From positions 1-8,586 of the forward strand of contig JBAXOG010000189.1 of the NCBI GenBank assembly GCA_037133395.1: a DNA stretch of 8,586 nt, written 5' to 3'. Of the stretch, positions 1 to 7,573 are shown piece by piece (position 1 is the first letter of the stretch; every line of letters begins with the position of its first letter). The position numbers and the translations under genes were made by a program. Below the pieces are notes generated by a model. That model saw nothing but the letters and a program-made list of their open reading frames with translations. It was not told where the DNA came from and searched no databases. Source of the stretch: CAIZQW01 sp037133395 (GTDB taxonomy: Bacteria > Verrucomicrobiota > Kiritimatiellia > RFP12 > UBA1067).

Positions 1-510
1 GAATTACAGGTGCGCGGTCCCATTGTCATGAAGGGCTATTTTAAAGATATTGAGGCGACGCGGGAGGCCTTTGACGGCGACTGGCTGAAGACAGGCGATC
101 TAGCTTCGATGGACACAGATCAGTATCTTACGATTCGCGGACGGAAAAAGGCGCTCATTGTCAATCGCGAAGGGAAAAACATTTATCCTGAAGAGGTTGA
201 AAACGTGATTGGCGGCCATCCGTATATTGCAGACATTGTTGTTATCGGGTATACGGTCGGGGGTGTCCCTGGCGAACGTGTGGGTGGCATTATTGTCCCT
301 AACTTCGATGTTATTAAATCTGTGAATGATGGAAAGGAGCCCGCGTGGAGCATTATCGAAAGGTTGATCCATGAAGCCGTTATTGAAAAATCTGTGACGC
401 TTGCTGATTACAAACATATCCGGAAACTGCGTATCCAGTGTGAACCCTTGGAACGTACGTCTATCCAAAAAGTACGCCGTGTGACCTATCAGGGAATGCT
501 CGACGAATAA
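1..510 (+). CDS. AMP-forming acyl-CoA/acyl-ACP synthetase, C-terminal part (5' end outside window)
   Basis: This is the last 169 residues of an adenylate-forming (ANL superfamily) enzyme. Its frame is open from base 1, so the gene begins upstream. The family activates a carboxylate with ATP to an acyl-AMP and then transfers the acyl group to CoA or an acyl-carrier protein. Visible motifs, numbered from the window edge, are the KGYF stretch with EAT just after it, the TGD of motif A7 at 31-33, the hinge motif GRKK at 47-50 leading into GKNIYPEEVE, and ERTSIQKVRR near the end. In that last motif Lys157 sits where the catalytic A10 lysine is expected. The GKNIYPEEVE form is typical of long-chain fatty acid activating members, so a long-chain acyl substrate is the best guess. 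The N-terminal ATP-binding P-loop and substrate pocket lie outside the window, so the substrate is unproven. No terminator hairpin follows the stop, and a new promoter lies 20 bases downstream. Confidence 0.88.
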   Translation, partial: ELQVRGPIVMKGYFKDIEATREAFDGDWLKTGDLASMDTDQYLTIRGRKKALIVNREGKNIYPEEVENVIGGHPYIADIVVIGYTVGGVPGERVGGIIVPNFDVIKSVNDGKEPAWSIIERLIHEAVIEKSVTLADYKHIRKLRIQCEPLERTSIQKVRRVTYQGMLDE

Positions 511-529
511 CGAATACCCATTGTCGCGA

Positions 530-558
530 TTGACTTTATTCAAGTGCTTTGCGATAAT
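530..558 (+). promoter_or_regulatory. Sigma-70-type promoter for the TPR membrane protein-mnmA operon
   Basis: A -35 box TTGACT (530-535) and a -10 box GATAAT (553-558) are separated by exactly 17 bases. Each matches the consensus at 5 of 6 positions. Transcription would start near base 565, giving a leader of about 40 bases to the ATG at 606. The promoter lies wholly between the upstream stop codon and the next gene. It therefore suggests that the downstream pair is transcribed independently of the acyl synthetase gene. Confidence 0.6.
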
Positions 559-590
559 CATGCTTAATAAGAAGTGTGTTTTGTTTCACG

Positions 591-597
591 AGAAAGG
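591..597 (+). promoter_or_regulatory. Ribosome binding site that decides the start at 606
   Basis: AGAAAGG lies 8 bases before the ATG at 606. A longer reading frame from the GTG at 576 is open, but that codon has no purine-rich site upstream and would lie only about 11 bases from the predicted transcription start. The ATG at 606 is therefore preferred. Confidence 0.6.
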
Positions 598-605
598 TAA
601 AAAGC

Positions 606-3600
606 ATGGAATCAGTTTGTTCATTTTACTGGGTTTCAGTTCCTCGTCTACGGCGTATGAAGCGGATGAGTTGGCTGGCTGCGCTGCTCGCCGGTGCCTT
701 GTATTGTCTGACCGTCTGTACGACCGCTTTTCCTGGGCGTTCTGCACAATGGATCGCTCAATTATCCGGTTTAGATGTGCGTACCACGTTTGAACGGCCA
801 TTGCTTTTTCTTTTGGGCTCGTTTGTCAAAAGTTTGCCAGTGCCAGGTTCGCTTGCGCTTCGCTTTAATCTCTTGGCTGCCATTTTGGGAGCCATTTTGG
901 TTGGCGCAATCTTTCGGCTGGTTTGGCTGATTATTACCGAATACATGCGCGAAGAATCGGCAATAATTTGCTCCCCGCGCATTGCGCGTTTCGCTTCATG
1001 GGCGACTGTCATTTGTACGGCCACGACCTTGCCCGTCTGGGCGGCTTCGACGCGCTTCACGCCTGCGATTCTGGATGCTACTCTTTTCGTTGTCATGTTG
1101 AATGTTTTTTTTGCGTATATGCGTAGTTTTCGCGGATGCTGGATGTTTCTCTTTGCAATTGTCTATGGAGCATGGATGGCGGAGTCGGTGGTGTTCGTTG
1201 TGGCGTTTCCTGTGGTGGCGATCATCTGGTTTCTGACGGAATGGATTGGTAATAAGGACTGCTGGACTCCGCGCGTTTGGTGTAGTTTGATGATCGGTGT
1301 TGTATCGTACGCATCGGATTTACTGATGGCTTCTTGGCAAGCGGCATCCTTTCTCCGAGTGCCCCTAGACCGTGAAATAATGCTGAAAACAGTGATCGCT
1401 ATTTATCGCAACCAAATGCAGGACATCTCAGGCATGTTGCCGTCACAAATATGGATACCTGTCCTGATCACGGGGGTCTTGTTTGGTGTAGCCGCGTTTT
1501 TTGTGGGGATCTATACCGTGCAGAACTATCGGACGACCTTCTCGATACTCGCGGGCAGTTTTCTCACGGTGATTGGCGGCTATTCGTTGTTTAATTCTAG
1601 TGGGACAGCTTGGACAGCATGGGCAGCAGAGGATCAGATACCGCTTTTTACGGGCCTCTGTACCACAATCGGAGTCGGATTTTTGGTCGCAACGTGGCAC
1701 GCCTTGACCAGCATGAACGCACCACAGGAATTAAAGATCCAACCACCTTCGCTTGAGGACAGCGCAGAGGTACAGAAGCTGGAGCTTAATATCAGGGAGA
1801 AGCCTATTATTGTCGCAGGACGTACCTGTGGGCAAATAGCGGTCGCCTTTCTTGTTTTTATCATCATTTTTGCAGCACTCGCCAATATTTCCTGTTATCA
1901 AAGAAATGCTGGACGCTATGCGGACATCATTGCAAACAGGATCTTGGACCGGATGGGCGATCGGCAATGGATTGTGGCCAATGATATCTTGGATGCAAAT
2001 TTGCTGCTGGCGGCGGAGCAACGGAATAAGAAGATTGTCTTGCTTCAACCCTATCGATCGGGTGACCAGAATTATCGCATGTTCATTCGGCAACGACTGG
2101 AATTGACTATGGACCAGAATCTTTGGTTGCGCGCAAGTTTGTTGCTGGAGCGTAACTTCCTGTTATTCATGGAGGAGATCTTTCTGGGCTTTTCCGATAT
2201 GCACAAGCATGCGGTCACGTTGTCGTTTGCTGACTTGTGGTACAGCAGTGGATATCAGCCTGTCGCCGATGGTGTCCTTTTTTATGGTATTAAAAAGGAC
2301 GACAAGCTCCCGGATGTCAAAGCGCGTCTGAAAGAGGATGAGAAATTGTGGAATGAGTTAGCGGGCATCCTGCAGATCGATCACCCGTCTGGGCATGGCC
2401 TATTAGCTAGGAATTATCGTGATGCGACTGCGCGCCAGTTGTCATTAATCATCAATAATTTTGGGGTTATGCAAGATGACGCAGGGAACATGAATGGTGC
2501 ATTTCAGATGTACCAGCTGTCCCGGAAATTCAATCCTGAGAACGTCAGCGCGCTGCTCAACCTCATTGATCTTGTCATTAATCGGCAGGCTTTTCCCGAA
2601 CAACGGAAACGTTTTACGCAGGAGTTGGAGGCGATTAAGCGGAGAAAAAATATGCGTTATCCTGTGAGCGCGTTGTCACGGTTCCATGGTTATGTCAGAA
2701 ATCCTGACACATTTTTGAAACAGGGCTTGGCGTGGGTCGCATCGAGTTCTCCGGACTTTGTGCTCGCGACCTTGCGGAAGGCGCAGACACGGCAAATGGA
2801 TGAATCCATGCAGATTGATCTTCTTTCGGCGATTGCATCTGTCCATGCGATGAAGAGTGATTTTGAGGAGAGTCGTAAAACGTATGAAAAGATGTTGGCT
2901 GTGAATCCGAAGAATGCGGAAGCGATATCTGGTTTGTCTTGGCTCATGCTTCGGCAGGGGAATATGCGGGAAGCGTATGCGTGGTTGATGACGGGGGAAA
3001 GCTCTGGGCTCACCAAGCAAGCTATGCGTGTGGAATGGGCAGTTTATTATCTGGCTTCTGGGGATTTAAAGAGTGCCCGTTCAATCATGGATGATCCAGT
3101 GGTTACGAAGGATAAGCCTGCGTTAATGGCGTTGCTCGGCATGATTATGATTGAGCAGAAGGAACTTGATCAGGTTGAGAAGGTGATCTTACCGCGTCTG
3201 AACAAGTTGTTGCAGGCTAGCGGTTCGGATCTGTATTATGCGCAGATTTTGCAAGCGCGTTTGCTTCAGGCGCGGGGCGTTCCCTTTTATGCGCAGGCAC
3301 GGGCCTGTTTCTTGCGCGCCATGGCCTATCGGCCGGAGGTCGACTGTCTGGCGGAATTTGTCTTGGGGTTGGACGCGGCCTTATCCGATGCGCCCTCCGC
3401 CGAATTACATGCTATCCAGGTGTTGCGTAAAAAGCCCAATCATGAACGCGGCAATTTTATTTTAGGAACGTTTCGCCTCGAAAAAGGACTTTATGCTGAT
3501 GCGGAACTCTACCTTGGACGCAGTATTCAAGGGGCCAAAACAGCTTCTCCCTCATTAAACAATTATGTTGAAGCGGCCGCACGTCTCGGCTCGTTTGATA

Positions 3601-3899
3601 AGGCCGAGGTTGCGGCACGTCGCCTGACGCAACAGGATGCACAAAATTATAAGGCTTGGTCGTTATATGCAGATGTACTGGCGCGTACAGGGAAAATAGA
3701 GGAGGCAACTAAGATGCTTGCGCGCGCTAAAACTTTGAAAGCCGATGATCCGAAACTAGCCTTTGTTGATGCCCGTCTGGCCATGGCTCGCCATCAAAAG
3801 CAGGAGGCGGTTCAGGCTGTTGAGGTTTTGGAAAAGTTGGCCTTGTCAAATCTGGAAAAACGTGATCTGGAAGCTTTAAAAAAGCAAATAGCGGAGTAG
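606..3899 (+). CDS. Large multi-pass membrane protein, DUF2723/GT-C-like N-terminal half with C-terminal TPR repeats
   Basis: The 1097-residue protein has two halves. Residues about 21-430 hold roughly ten hydrophobic segments, the first at 21-42 and the last near 411-430. Residues 432-1097 are soluble and mostly helical. TPR-like units are recognisable at about 620-653, 741-805 and 949 to the end (for example NPKNAEAISGLSWLMLRQGN). The N-terminus aligns by eye with the DUF2723/TMEM260-like family of GT-C glycosyltransferases: LYCLTV at 32-37, an IAQLSGLDV stretch, RPLLFLLG at 64-71, and RFNLLAAILGA at 86-96. The family's acidic WDxGEF motif appears here as GRSAQW (44-49), without either acid, and the HPPG motif is also absent. 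A transferase role is therefore doubtful, and a structural or scaffold role for a cell-envelope process is an alternative. Membrane placement is clear, but the function is not. mnmA follows 18 bases downstream, probably on the same transcript. An upstream GTG at 576 would add 10 residues but lacks a ribosome binding site. Confidence 0.85.
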   Translation: MESVCSFYWVSVPRLRRMKRMSWLAALLAGALYCLTVCTTAFPGRSAQWIAQLSGLDVRTTFERPLLFLLGSFVKSLPVPGSLALRFNLLAAILGAILVGAIFRLVWLIITEYMREESAIICSPRIARFASWATVICTATTLPVWAASTRFTPAILDATLFVVMLNVFFAYMRSFRGCWMFLFAIVYGAWMAESVVFVVAFPVVAIIWFLTEWIGNKDCWTPRVWCSLMIGVVSYASDLLMASWQAASFLRVPLDREIMLKTVIAIYRNQMQDISGMLPSQIWIPVLITGVLFGVAAFFVGIYTVQNYRTTFSILAGSFLTVIGGYSLFNSSGTAWTAWAAEDQIPLFTGLCTTIGVGFLVATWHALTSMNAPQELKIQPPSLEDSAEVQKLELNIREKPIIVAGRTCGQIAVAFLVFIIIFAALANISCYQRNAGRYADIIANRILDRMGDRQWIVANDILDANLLLAAEQRNKKIVLLQPYRSGDQNYRMFIRQRLELTMDQNLWLRASLLLERNFLLFMEEIFLGFSDMHKHAVTLSFADLWYSSGYQPVADGVLFYGIKKDDKLPDVKARLKEDEKLWNELAGILQIDHPSGHGLLARNYRDATARQLSLIINNFGVMQDDAGNMNGAFQMYQLSRKFNPENVSALLNLIDLVINRQAFPEQRKRFTQELEAIKRRKNMRYPVSALSRFHGYVRNPDTFLKQGLAWVASSSPDFVLATLRKAQTRQMDESMQIDLLSAIASVHAMKSDFEESRKTYEKMLAVNPKNAEAISGLSWLMLRQGNMREAYAWLMTGESSGLTKQAMRVEWAVYYLASGDLKSARSIMDDPVVTKDKPALMALLGMIMIEQKELDQVEKVILPRLNKLLQASGSDLYYAQILQARLLQARGVPFYAQARACFLRAMAYRPEVDCLAEFVLGLDAALSDAPSAELHAIQVLRKKPNHERGNFILGTFRLEKGLYADAELYLGRSIQGAKTASPSLNNYVEAAARLGSFDKAEVAARRLTQQDAQNYKAWSLYADVLARTGKIEEATKMLARAKTLKADDPKLAFVDARLAMARHQKQEAVQAVEVLEKLALSNLEKRDLEALKKQIAE

Positions 3900-3917
3900 T
3901 GTTATCACCCTCAACAC

Positions 3918-4997
3918 ATGAATAGAAATTCTAAAGAACGTATCGCGGTGGGTCTCTCAGGGGGTGTCGATTCAACAGTCTGTTCCATGCTCTTACGGGA
4001 CCAAGGCTATGAGGTGGTGGGGGTCACGTTGCTGATGCAACCCGAGAAGGACGAACAGGCGCGAAAAGCATGCGGTGGTTCAGACTCGATTGCGGTTGCC
4101 GCCGCCGCCGCCGCCCAGCTCGGCATTCAGCATATCGTGGTCGATTGCCGCGTACCGTTTGAACGCGAAGTGATTCGCCCCTGCTGGGAAACCTTCTCTC
4201 GCGGCGCTACGCCGAATCCCTGCATCCAGTGTAATCCGCATATTAAGTTTGCTAGTCTTGTACAATGTGCGCATGAACAGAATTGCGCGTTTGTCGCAAC
4301 AGGCCATTATGCGCGTATTGCTTACGATGAGCAACATCGTTCCCTGATCCGTCGTGGCGCAGATATGGAAAAGGATCAGAGCTATTTTTTGTATGGTCTT
4401 TCTGCCGAGGTGCGGAAGATGATTCGGTTCCCTCTGGGGGAAATGACCAAGCCAGAGGTTCGAACACGAGCCCTGCAATACGGACTCGTGAATGCGTCGC
4501 GTGCGGAAAGTCAGGATGTATGTTTTTCGATTCAGGATGGCCATATTGCCGAACAGTTACGCCAAAGATATGACGGGAAGGCCATCCTGGGTGCGATTGT
4601 CGATGAAGGCGGAAAGGTGCTAGGGCATCATACAGGGATTCATCAGTATACGATTGGTCAACGGCGAGGCCTGGGTGTCGCTACTGGGCAGCGTGCAAAG
4701 ATTGTGTCCATCGACGCAACGACAGGAACAATTGTGATCAGTAGCCGTCCCGATGCTGTATATGGCACGACGTGCAAGGCGAATTCATTTTTTTGGCATC
4801 GCGAGATACCGGCGCCCGGAACAGCGCTGATGGCCCAAGTCCGTTATCGCCAGAAACCAGTGATTGCGGCATTGGAAGCAGCCGAGGGTGATGCCATTTG
4901 CGTTCGCTTTGCTGTGCCCGTTTTCGGCATCACGCCTGGCCAATCACTGGTACTCTACGATGGCGATTGCGTCCTCGGCGGCGGCGTAATTGTATAA
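3918..4997 (+). CDS. mnmA: tRNA-specific 2-thiouridylase MnmA
   Basis: MnmA thiolates uridine 34 in the anticodon of tRNA-Lys, -Glu and -Gln, using ATP to adenylate the base and sulfur relayed from a cysteine desulfurase. It acts in the cytoplasm. The protein is 359 residues, normal for the family. The ATP pyrophosphatase P-loop is GLSGGVDST (12-20). The first catalytic cysteine lies in NPCIQCN, with Cys102 and Cys105 forming CxxC. GHYAR and KDQSYFLYGL follow, then ESQDVCF with the second catalytic Cys202, then the tRNA-binding HQYTIGQRRGLG loop and the C-terminal beta-barrel ending YDGDCVLGGGVI. By my recalled alignment Cys105 and Cys202 equal E. coli Cys102 and Cys199, and Cys102 replaces E. 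coli Asp99. The start lies 18 bases after the TPR gene and has no clear Shine-Dalgarno, which suggests translation depends on the upstream gene. A strong terminator begins at the stop codon. Confidence 0.97.
   Translation: MNRNSKERIAVGLSGGVDSTVCSMLLRDQGYEVVGVTLLMQPEKDEQARKACGGSDSIAVAAAAAAQLGIQHIVVDCRVPFEREVIRPCWETFSRGATPNPCIQCNPHIKFASLVQCAHEQNCAFVATGHYARIAYDEQHRSLIRRGADMEKDQSYFLYGLSAEVRKMIRFPLGEMTKPEVRTRALQYGLVNASRAESQDVCFSIQDGHIAEQLRQRYDGKAILGAIVDEGGKVLGHHTGIHQYTIGQRRGLGVATGQRAKIVSIDATTGTIVISSRPDAVYGTTCKANSFFWHREIPAPGTALMAQVRYRQKPVIAALEAAEGDAICVRFAVPVFGITPGQSLVLYDGDCVLGGGVIV
4098..4115 (+). repeat. (GCC)6 trinucleotide run inside mnmA
   Basis: Six consecutive GCC codons encode six alanines in the helix after the P-loop domain strand of MnmA (AVAAAAAAQLG). 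Because the unit is a codon, gain or loss of a repeat keeps the frame and only changes the length of the alanine helix. Confidence 0.8.
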
Positions 4998-5025
4998 AAA
5001 AAGCACCCATACAGGTGCTTTTTTT
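4996..5025. terminator. Bidirectional intrinsic terminator between convergent genes
   Basis: The stem AGCACC (5002-5007) pairs with GGTGCT (5014-5019) around a six-base loop. It is flanked by seven A on the left and seven T on the right, so the whole element is symmetrical and works as hairpin plus U-tract on both strands. It overlaps the TAA of mnmA (4995-4997). It also lies 18 bases beyond the stop of the convergent - strand gene that ends at 5043, so it can end both transcripts. Confidence 0.92.
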
Positions 5026-5042
5026 ATGATGAGCTCCGCCCT

Positions 5043-6077
5043 TTACTGAGAAGCTTCCGCCAAAAAGGCGTTTAGGTTGGCGGTAGAAACGCCTGGGGGC
5101 AGACCGCCACCGCAGGAGAAGATTACGCGGGTGTAGTCGTTCTTCAGCGCGCTCTTCATGTTGGTGACAGCTTTGCGAACATCGTCAGGCGTTCCGGCAG
5201 CAAGCACGTCGCGGGGCGGGATATTCCCCAGCAAGGAGACTTTTGGCCCGACCCATTCGCGCATCTCTTGAATCGGATGGTCGAAGGCGAAGTTGAAGAG
5301 GTTGATGCCGCAGTCACCCAGTTGCGAGGCGCAACTTGTTCCGTTCGCGTCGTTGTGGAAGAAGCGTACATCGCTGTCAATCGCGGCAAAGGCGCGGGTG
5401 AGATAGGGCGTTGCAAAGGTTGCAACGTCCTCAGGCCCCAGGAAGCCGACTATATCGTCCAGTAGCATAGTCCCCTTGATCGTGGGGATGCTGCGCGCTT
5501 GCAGTTTCAACCAGTCTTCAAGGAATTCCGTAATCACATTAAGCATGGCATGTGTGCCTTCAGGGTCGAGTTGCATGGCCATCAGGAACTCGGTTGTGCC
5601 CATCAGAAACGAGGCAATGTTGAGCGGTCCGCGTGCGACAGCGAAGCGGATGGCGTGACCTTCTGCCTCAATGGCTGGACGCATGCGTACGAGGCGGCGC
5701 AAGGTAAAGGGCAGAAGCCCTGCGGAGGTGACATCGGGCTTCTCCAGGACGAGTGCTTTTTCAGCGGACTGTCCAATCGTTGCAGCGAAGGGCAGTTCGT
5801 TCTCGTGCCAGATCAGCTTGGAGCCAAAGGCTGAAGGCTCAGTACACATGCCATACTCAGACCAGAAGCCCGGGAGGAAGATAGCATCCGGAAAGGTTTT
5901 GACGGCTTCGAGGTTGGTCTTGAGCCATACCTCGTCTGACGTGAAATAGTCGAGGATCGACGCCTTCCGGGTCCATGCCGGTAGCCATGGACTATCCGCG
6001 ATGAAACCGCAGAGTGGCTTTTCCAGCCGTTGTCCGTTGACAACGGCGACTACTTTTTCCCATTGCGCTTGTGTCAT
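5043..6077 (-). CDS. Uroporphyrinogen decarboxylase (URO-D)-family protein, probably a methyltransferase-like paralogue rather than HemE
   Basis: The 344-residue protein has the URO-D TIM-barrel signature in its C-terminal half: LGDCGINLFNF, LLGNIPPRDVL followed by AAGTPDDVRKAV, and FSCGGGLPPGVSTANLNAFL at the end. This superfamily holds true HemE and also zinc-dependent methylcobamide:CoM methyltransferases and related demethylases (MtaA/CmuA type). The hallmark N-terminal HemE motif RQAGR is absent, so haem synthesis is unlikely. His241 and Asp243 (FFHNDANG) and Cys322 (SCGGG) occupy roughly the positions of the His-x-Cys...Cys zinc ligands of MtaA-type enzymes. This suggests a metal site with Asp in place of the middle Cys (inference). 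No signal peptide is seen, so it is cytoplasmic. It lies 69 bases downstream of the Gfo/Idh/MocA gene, with no clear promoter between them, so it is probably co-transcribed. A weak AAGG sits 10 bases before the ATG. The substrate is unknown. Confidence 0.85.
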   Translation of the reverse strand: MTQAQWEKVVAVVNGQRLEKPLCGFIADSPWLPAWTRKASILDYFTSDEVWLKTNLEAVKTFPDAIFLPGFWSEYGMCTEPSAFGSKLIWHENELPFAATIGQSAEKALVLEKPDVTSAGLLPFTLRRLVRMRPAIEAEGHAIRFAVARGPLNIASFLMGTTEFLMAMQLDPEGTHAMLNVITEFLEDWLKLQARSIPTIKGTMLLDDIVGFLGPEDVATFATPYLTRAFAAIDSDVRFFHNDANGTSCASQLGDCGINLFNFAFDHPIQEMREWVGPKVSLLGNIPPRDVLAAGTPDDVRKAVTNMKSALKNDYTRVIFSCGGGLPPGVSTANLNAFLAEASQ

Positions 6078-6146
6078 GAAAGAATTGCCTTATTGCGTTA
6101 TTTAATTTGTGTGGTTCGTGTCATTCGGATGCCAAGAAAAGGGACC

Positions 6147-7502
6147 TTATGCATTCTTGGAAAGTTTCTCAAAGGCCCGGCGCACACCATAAGGAGCGCG
6201 TTCTTCGCGGGCAATAAGTTTGTTGGCTTCCGCATCTCCTACAAACGTCTCTGTCTTGTAATCCCAGGTCAACTTACGCCCCAGTTTCATACCAATGTGA
6301 CCGACGAGACACGCTGAGCAAGAGCGATGAGCGGTTTCCGCGGGGACATTAGTCTCTTCGCGGGTCTTGATACAGTTGACCCAATTCTGCTGATGAACGC
6401 CAGTCCAGCAGTTGAGCTTGATGGACTCAGAGGCAGGATCACTTGCAAGAAGCTTTTCGTCGCTTGCGTCGAGCGCCTTCAGCGATTTGCCCGGGGAGAC
6501 GGGGTCAGAGGCTGTTGTTTTCACTGAGCCGCGGCTCACGAAGATCCATCCCTTCTCGCCGATGAAGCGCACGCCATTCGGGAACTTCTCCCAGACGCGC
6601 ATCTTCACATCGCCGGGATACATCATGGTGATGTCATAGTTGCCATGGACATTCCAAAGACCTGTGGTATGAAATTCGCCCTTACCCTCAATGGTGACAG
6701 GGCCCATGGCTTCCCAGCCCATGGCCCAATGTGCGATGTCCAGATGATGTGATCCCCAGCCTGTTATCATGCCTGCACCGAATTGTTCGCAACGAAGCCA
6801 TCCGGGGCGGCCGAAGCCCTTTTGCGGGTGGACACGGTCTTCGGTGTAATACACTTCGGGTGTGGAACCGAGCCACAGATCGTAATTCAGATTTTCGGGG
6901 ACCGTCATCTTGTCGGTCTTGCCACCAGCAGGGTCGCCGGGCAGTCCAATTTCAATCGCGAGAATTTTTCCAAGCCGTCCATTGCGAACGAGGGTGCAGG
7001 CGCGTTGGAACTGTGAAGATGAACGTTGCTGTGAGCCGAGCTGGAAAACGGTTTTGTTGAGCGCCATGGCTTTCGCAAAGCAACGCCCCTCGTCGATCGT
7101 GAGCGAGGTGGGCTTCTGCATGTAGACGTCCTTCTTTGCAAAGGCGGCTTCGACGGCTGGCTGGGCATGCCAGTGGTCAGGAGTTGAAATGACCACAGCG
7201 TCAATGCTCTTGTCGGCAATGAGATCACGGTAATCCTGGTAGATCTTTACATCGCGCTTTAGCATCGTCTTCCCGCTTGCTGCGCGGTTTTTGTCACAGT
7301 CCGAAACCGCTACGTATTGAGCGCCCTTGCATTGCATTAATCCATTCATATCCATGCCCCGTGCGATACGTCCGCATCCGATCTGACCAAGTGCAATGGT
7401 TTTGCTCGGCGCATTTTCCCCTAATACGTTCGACGGAATAATGGTTGGAAACGCAACTGCCGCGCCAGCTGCCTTCAGAAATGTACGTCTTGAACTGTTC
7501 AT
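6147..7502 (-). CDS. Gfo/Idh/MocA-family NAD(P)-dependent oxidoreductase with twin-arginine signal
   Basis: This 451-residue protein begins MNSSRRTFLKAAGAAVAFP, a twin-arginine (Tat) signal with Arg5-Arg6. It is predicted to fold with its cofactor in the cytoplasm and then be exported. The Rossmann glycine motif is GCGRIARG (42-49). VVISTPDHWHAQPA and the QKP motif with Lys130 follow; Lys130 takes the place of the usual EKP catalytic lysine. GWGSHHLDIAHWAMG has His252, His253, Asp255 and His258 near the active site. The C-terminal half matches the bacterial-type Gfo/Idh/MocA C-terminal domain common in Planctomycetes and Lentisphaerota. Members oxidise, reduce or epimerise sugars and polyols with bound or free NAD(P); the substrate here cannot be read. 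The start is firm: AAGGAG (plus-strand 7512-7517) lies 9 bases upstream. It is the first gene of a likely two-gene operon with the URO-D-like gene, and is divergent from the secreted protein at 7771. Confidence 0.92.
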   Translation of the reverse strand: MNSSRRTFLKAAGAAVAFPTIIPSNVLGENAPSKTIALGQIGCGRIARGMDMNGLMQCKGAQYVAVSDCDKNRAASGKTMLKRDVKIYQDYRDLIADKSIDAVVISTPDHWHAQPAVEAAFAKKDVYMQKPTSLTIDEGRCFAKAMALNKTVFQLGSQQRSSSQFQRACTLVRNGRLGKILAIEIGLPGDPAGGKTDKMTVPENLNYDLWLGSTPEVYYTEDRVHPQKGFGRPGWLRCEQFGAGMITGWGSHHLDIAHWAMGWEAMGPVTIEGKGEFHTTGLWNVHGNYDITMMYPGDVKMRVWEKFPNGVRFIGEKGWIFVSRGSVKTTASDPVSPGKSLKALDASDEKLLASDPASESIKLNCWTGVHQQNWVNCIKTREETNVPAETAHRSCSACLVGHIGMKLGRKLTWDYKTETFVGDAEANKLIAREERAPYGVRRAFEKLSKNA

Positions 7503-7573
7503 GATTTTATGCTCCTTAGTTAACTTATATGTTTAAGTATAGAACAAGATGGCTTCTGAATGCCACTAAAAAG

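Noticed and set aside
576..605. Upstream GTG start extending the TPR membrane protein by 10 residues
   Set aside because: There is no ribosome binding site, and it is too close to the predicted transcription start. The ATG at 606 has AGAAAGG at good spacing.
4080..4544. Open frame on the - strand inside mnmA with a glycine-rich stretch
   Set aside because: It is the antisense shadow of the conserved MnmA motifs and of the GCC repeat.
6132..6160. Stem-loop CCAAGAA/TTCTTGG around the stop codon of the oxidoreductase gene
   Set aside because: It has only 7 bp with a 15-base loop and no U-tract. It is too weak to call a terminator and may be chance.
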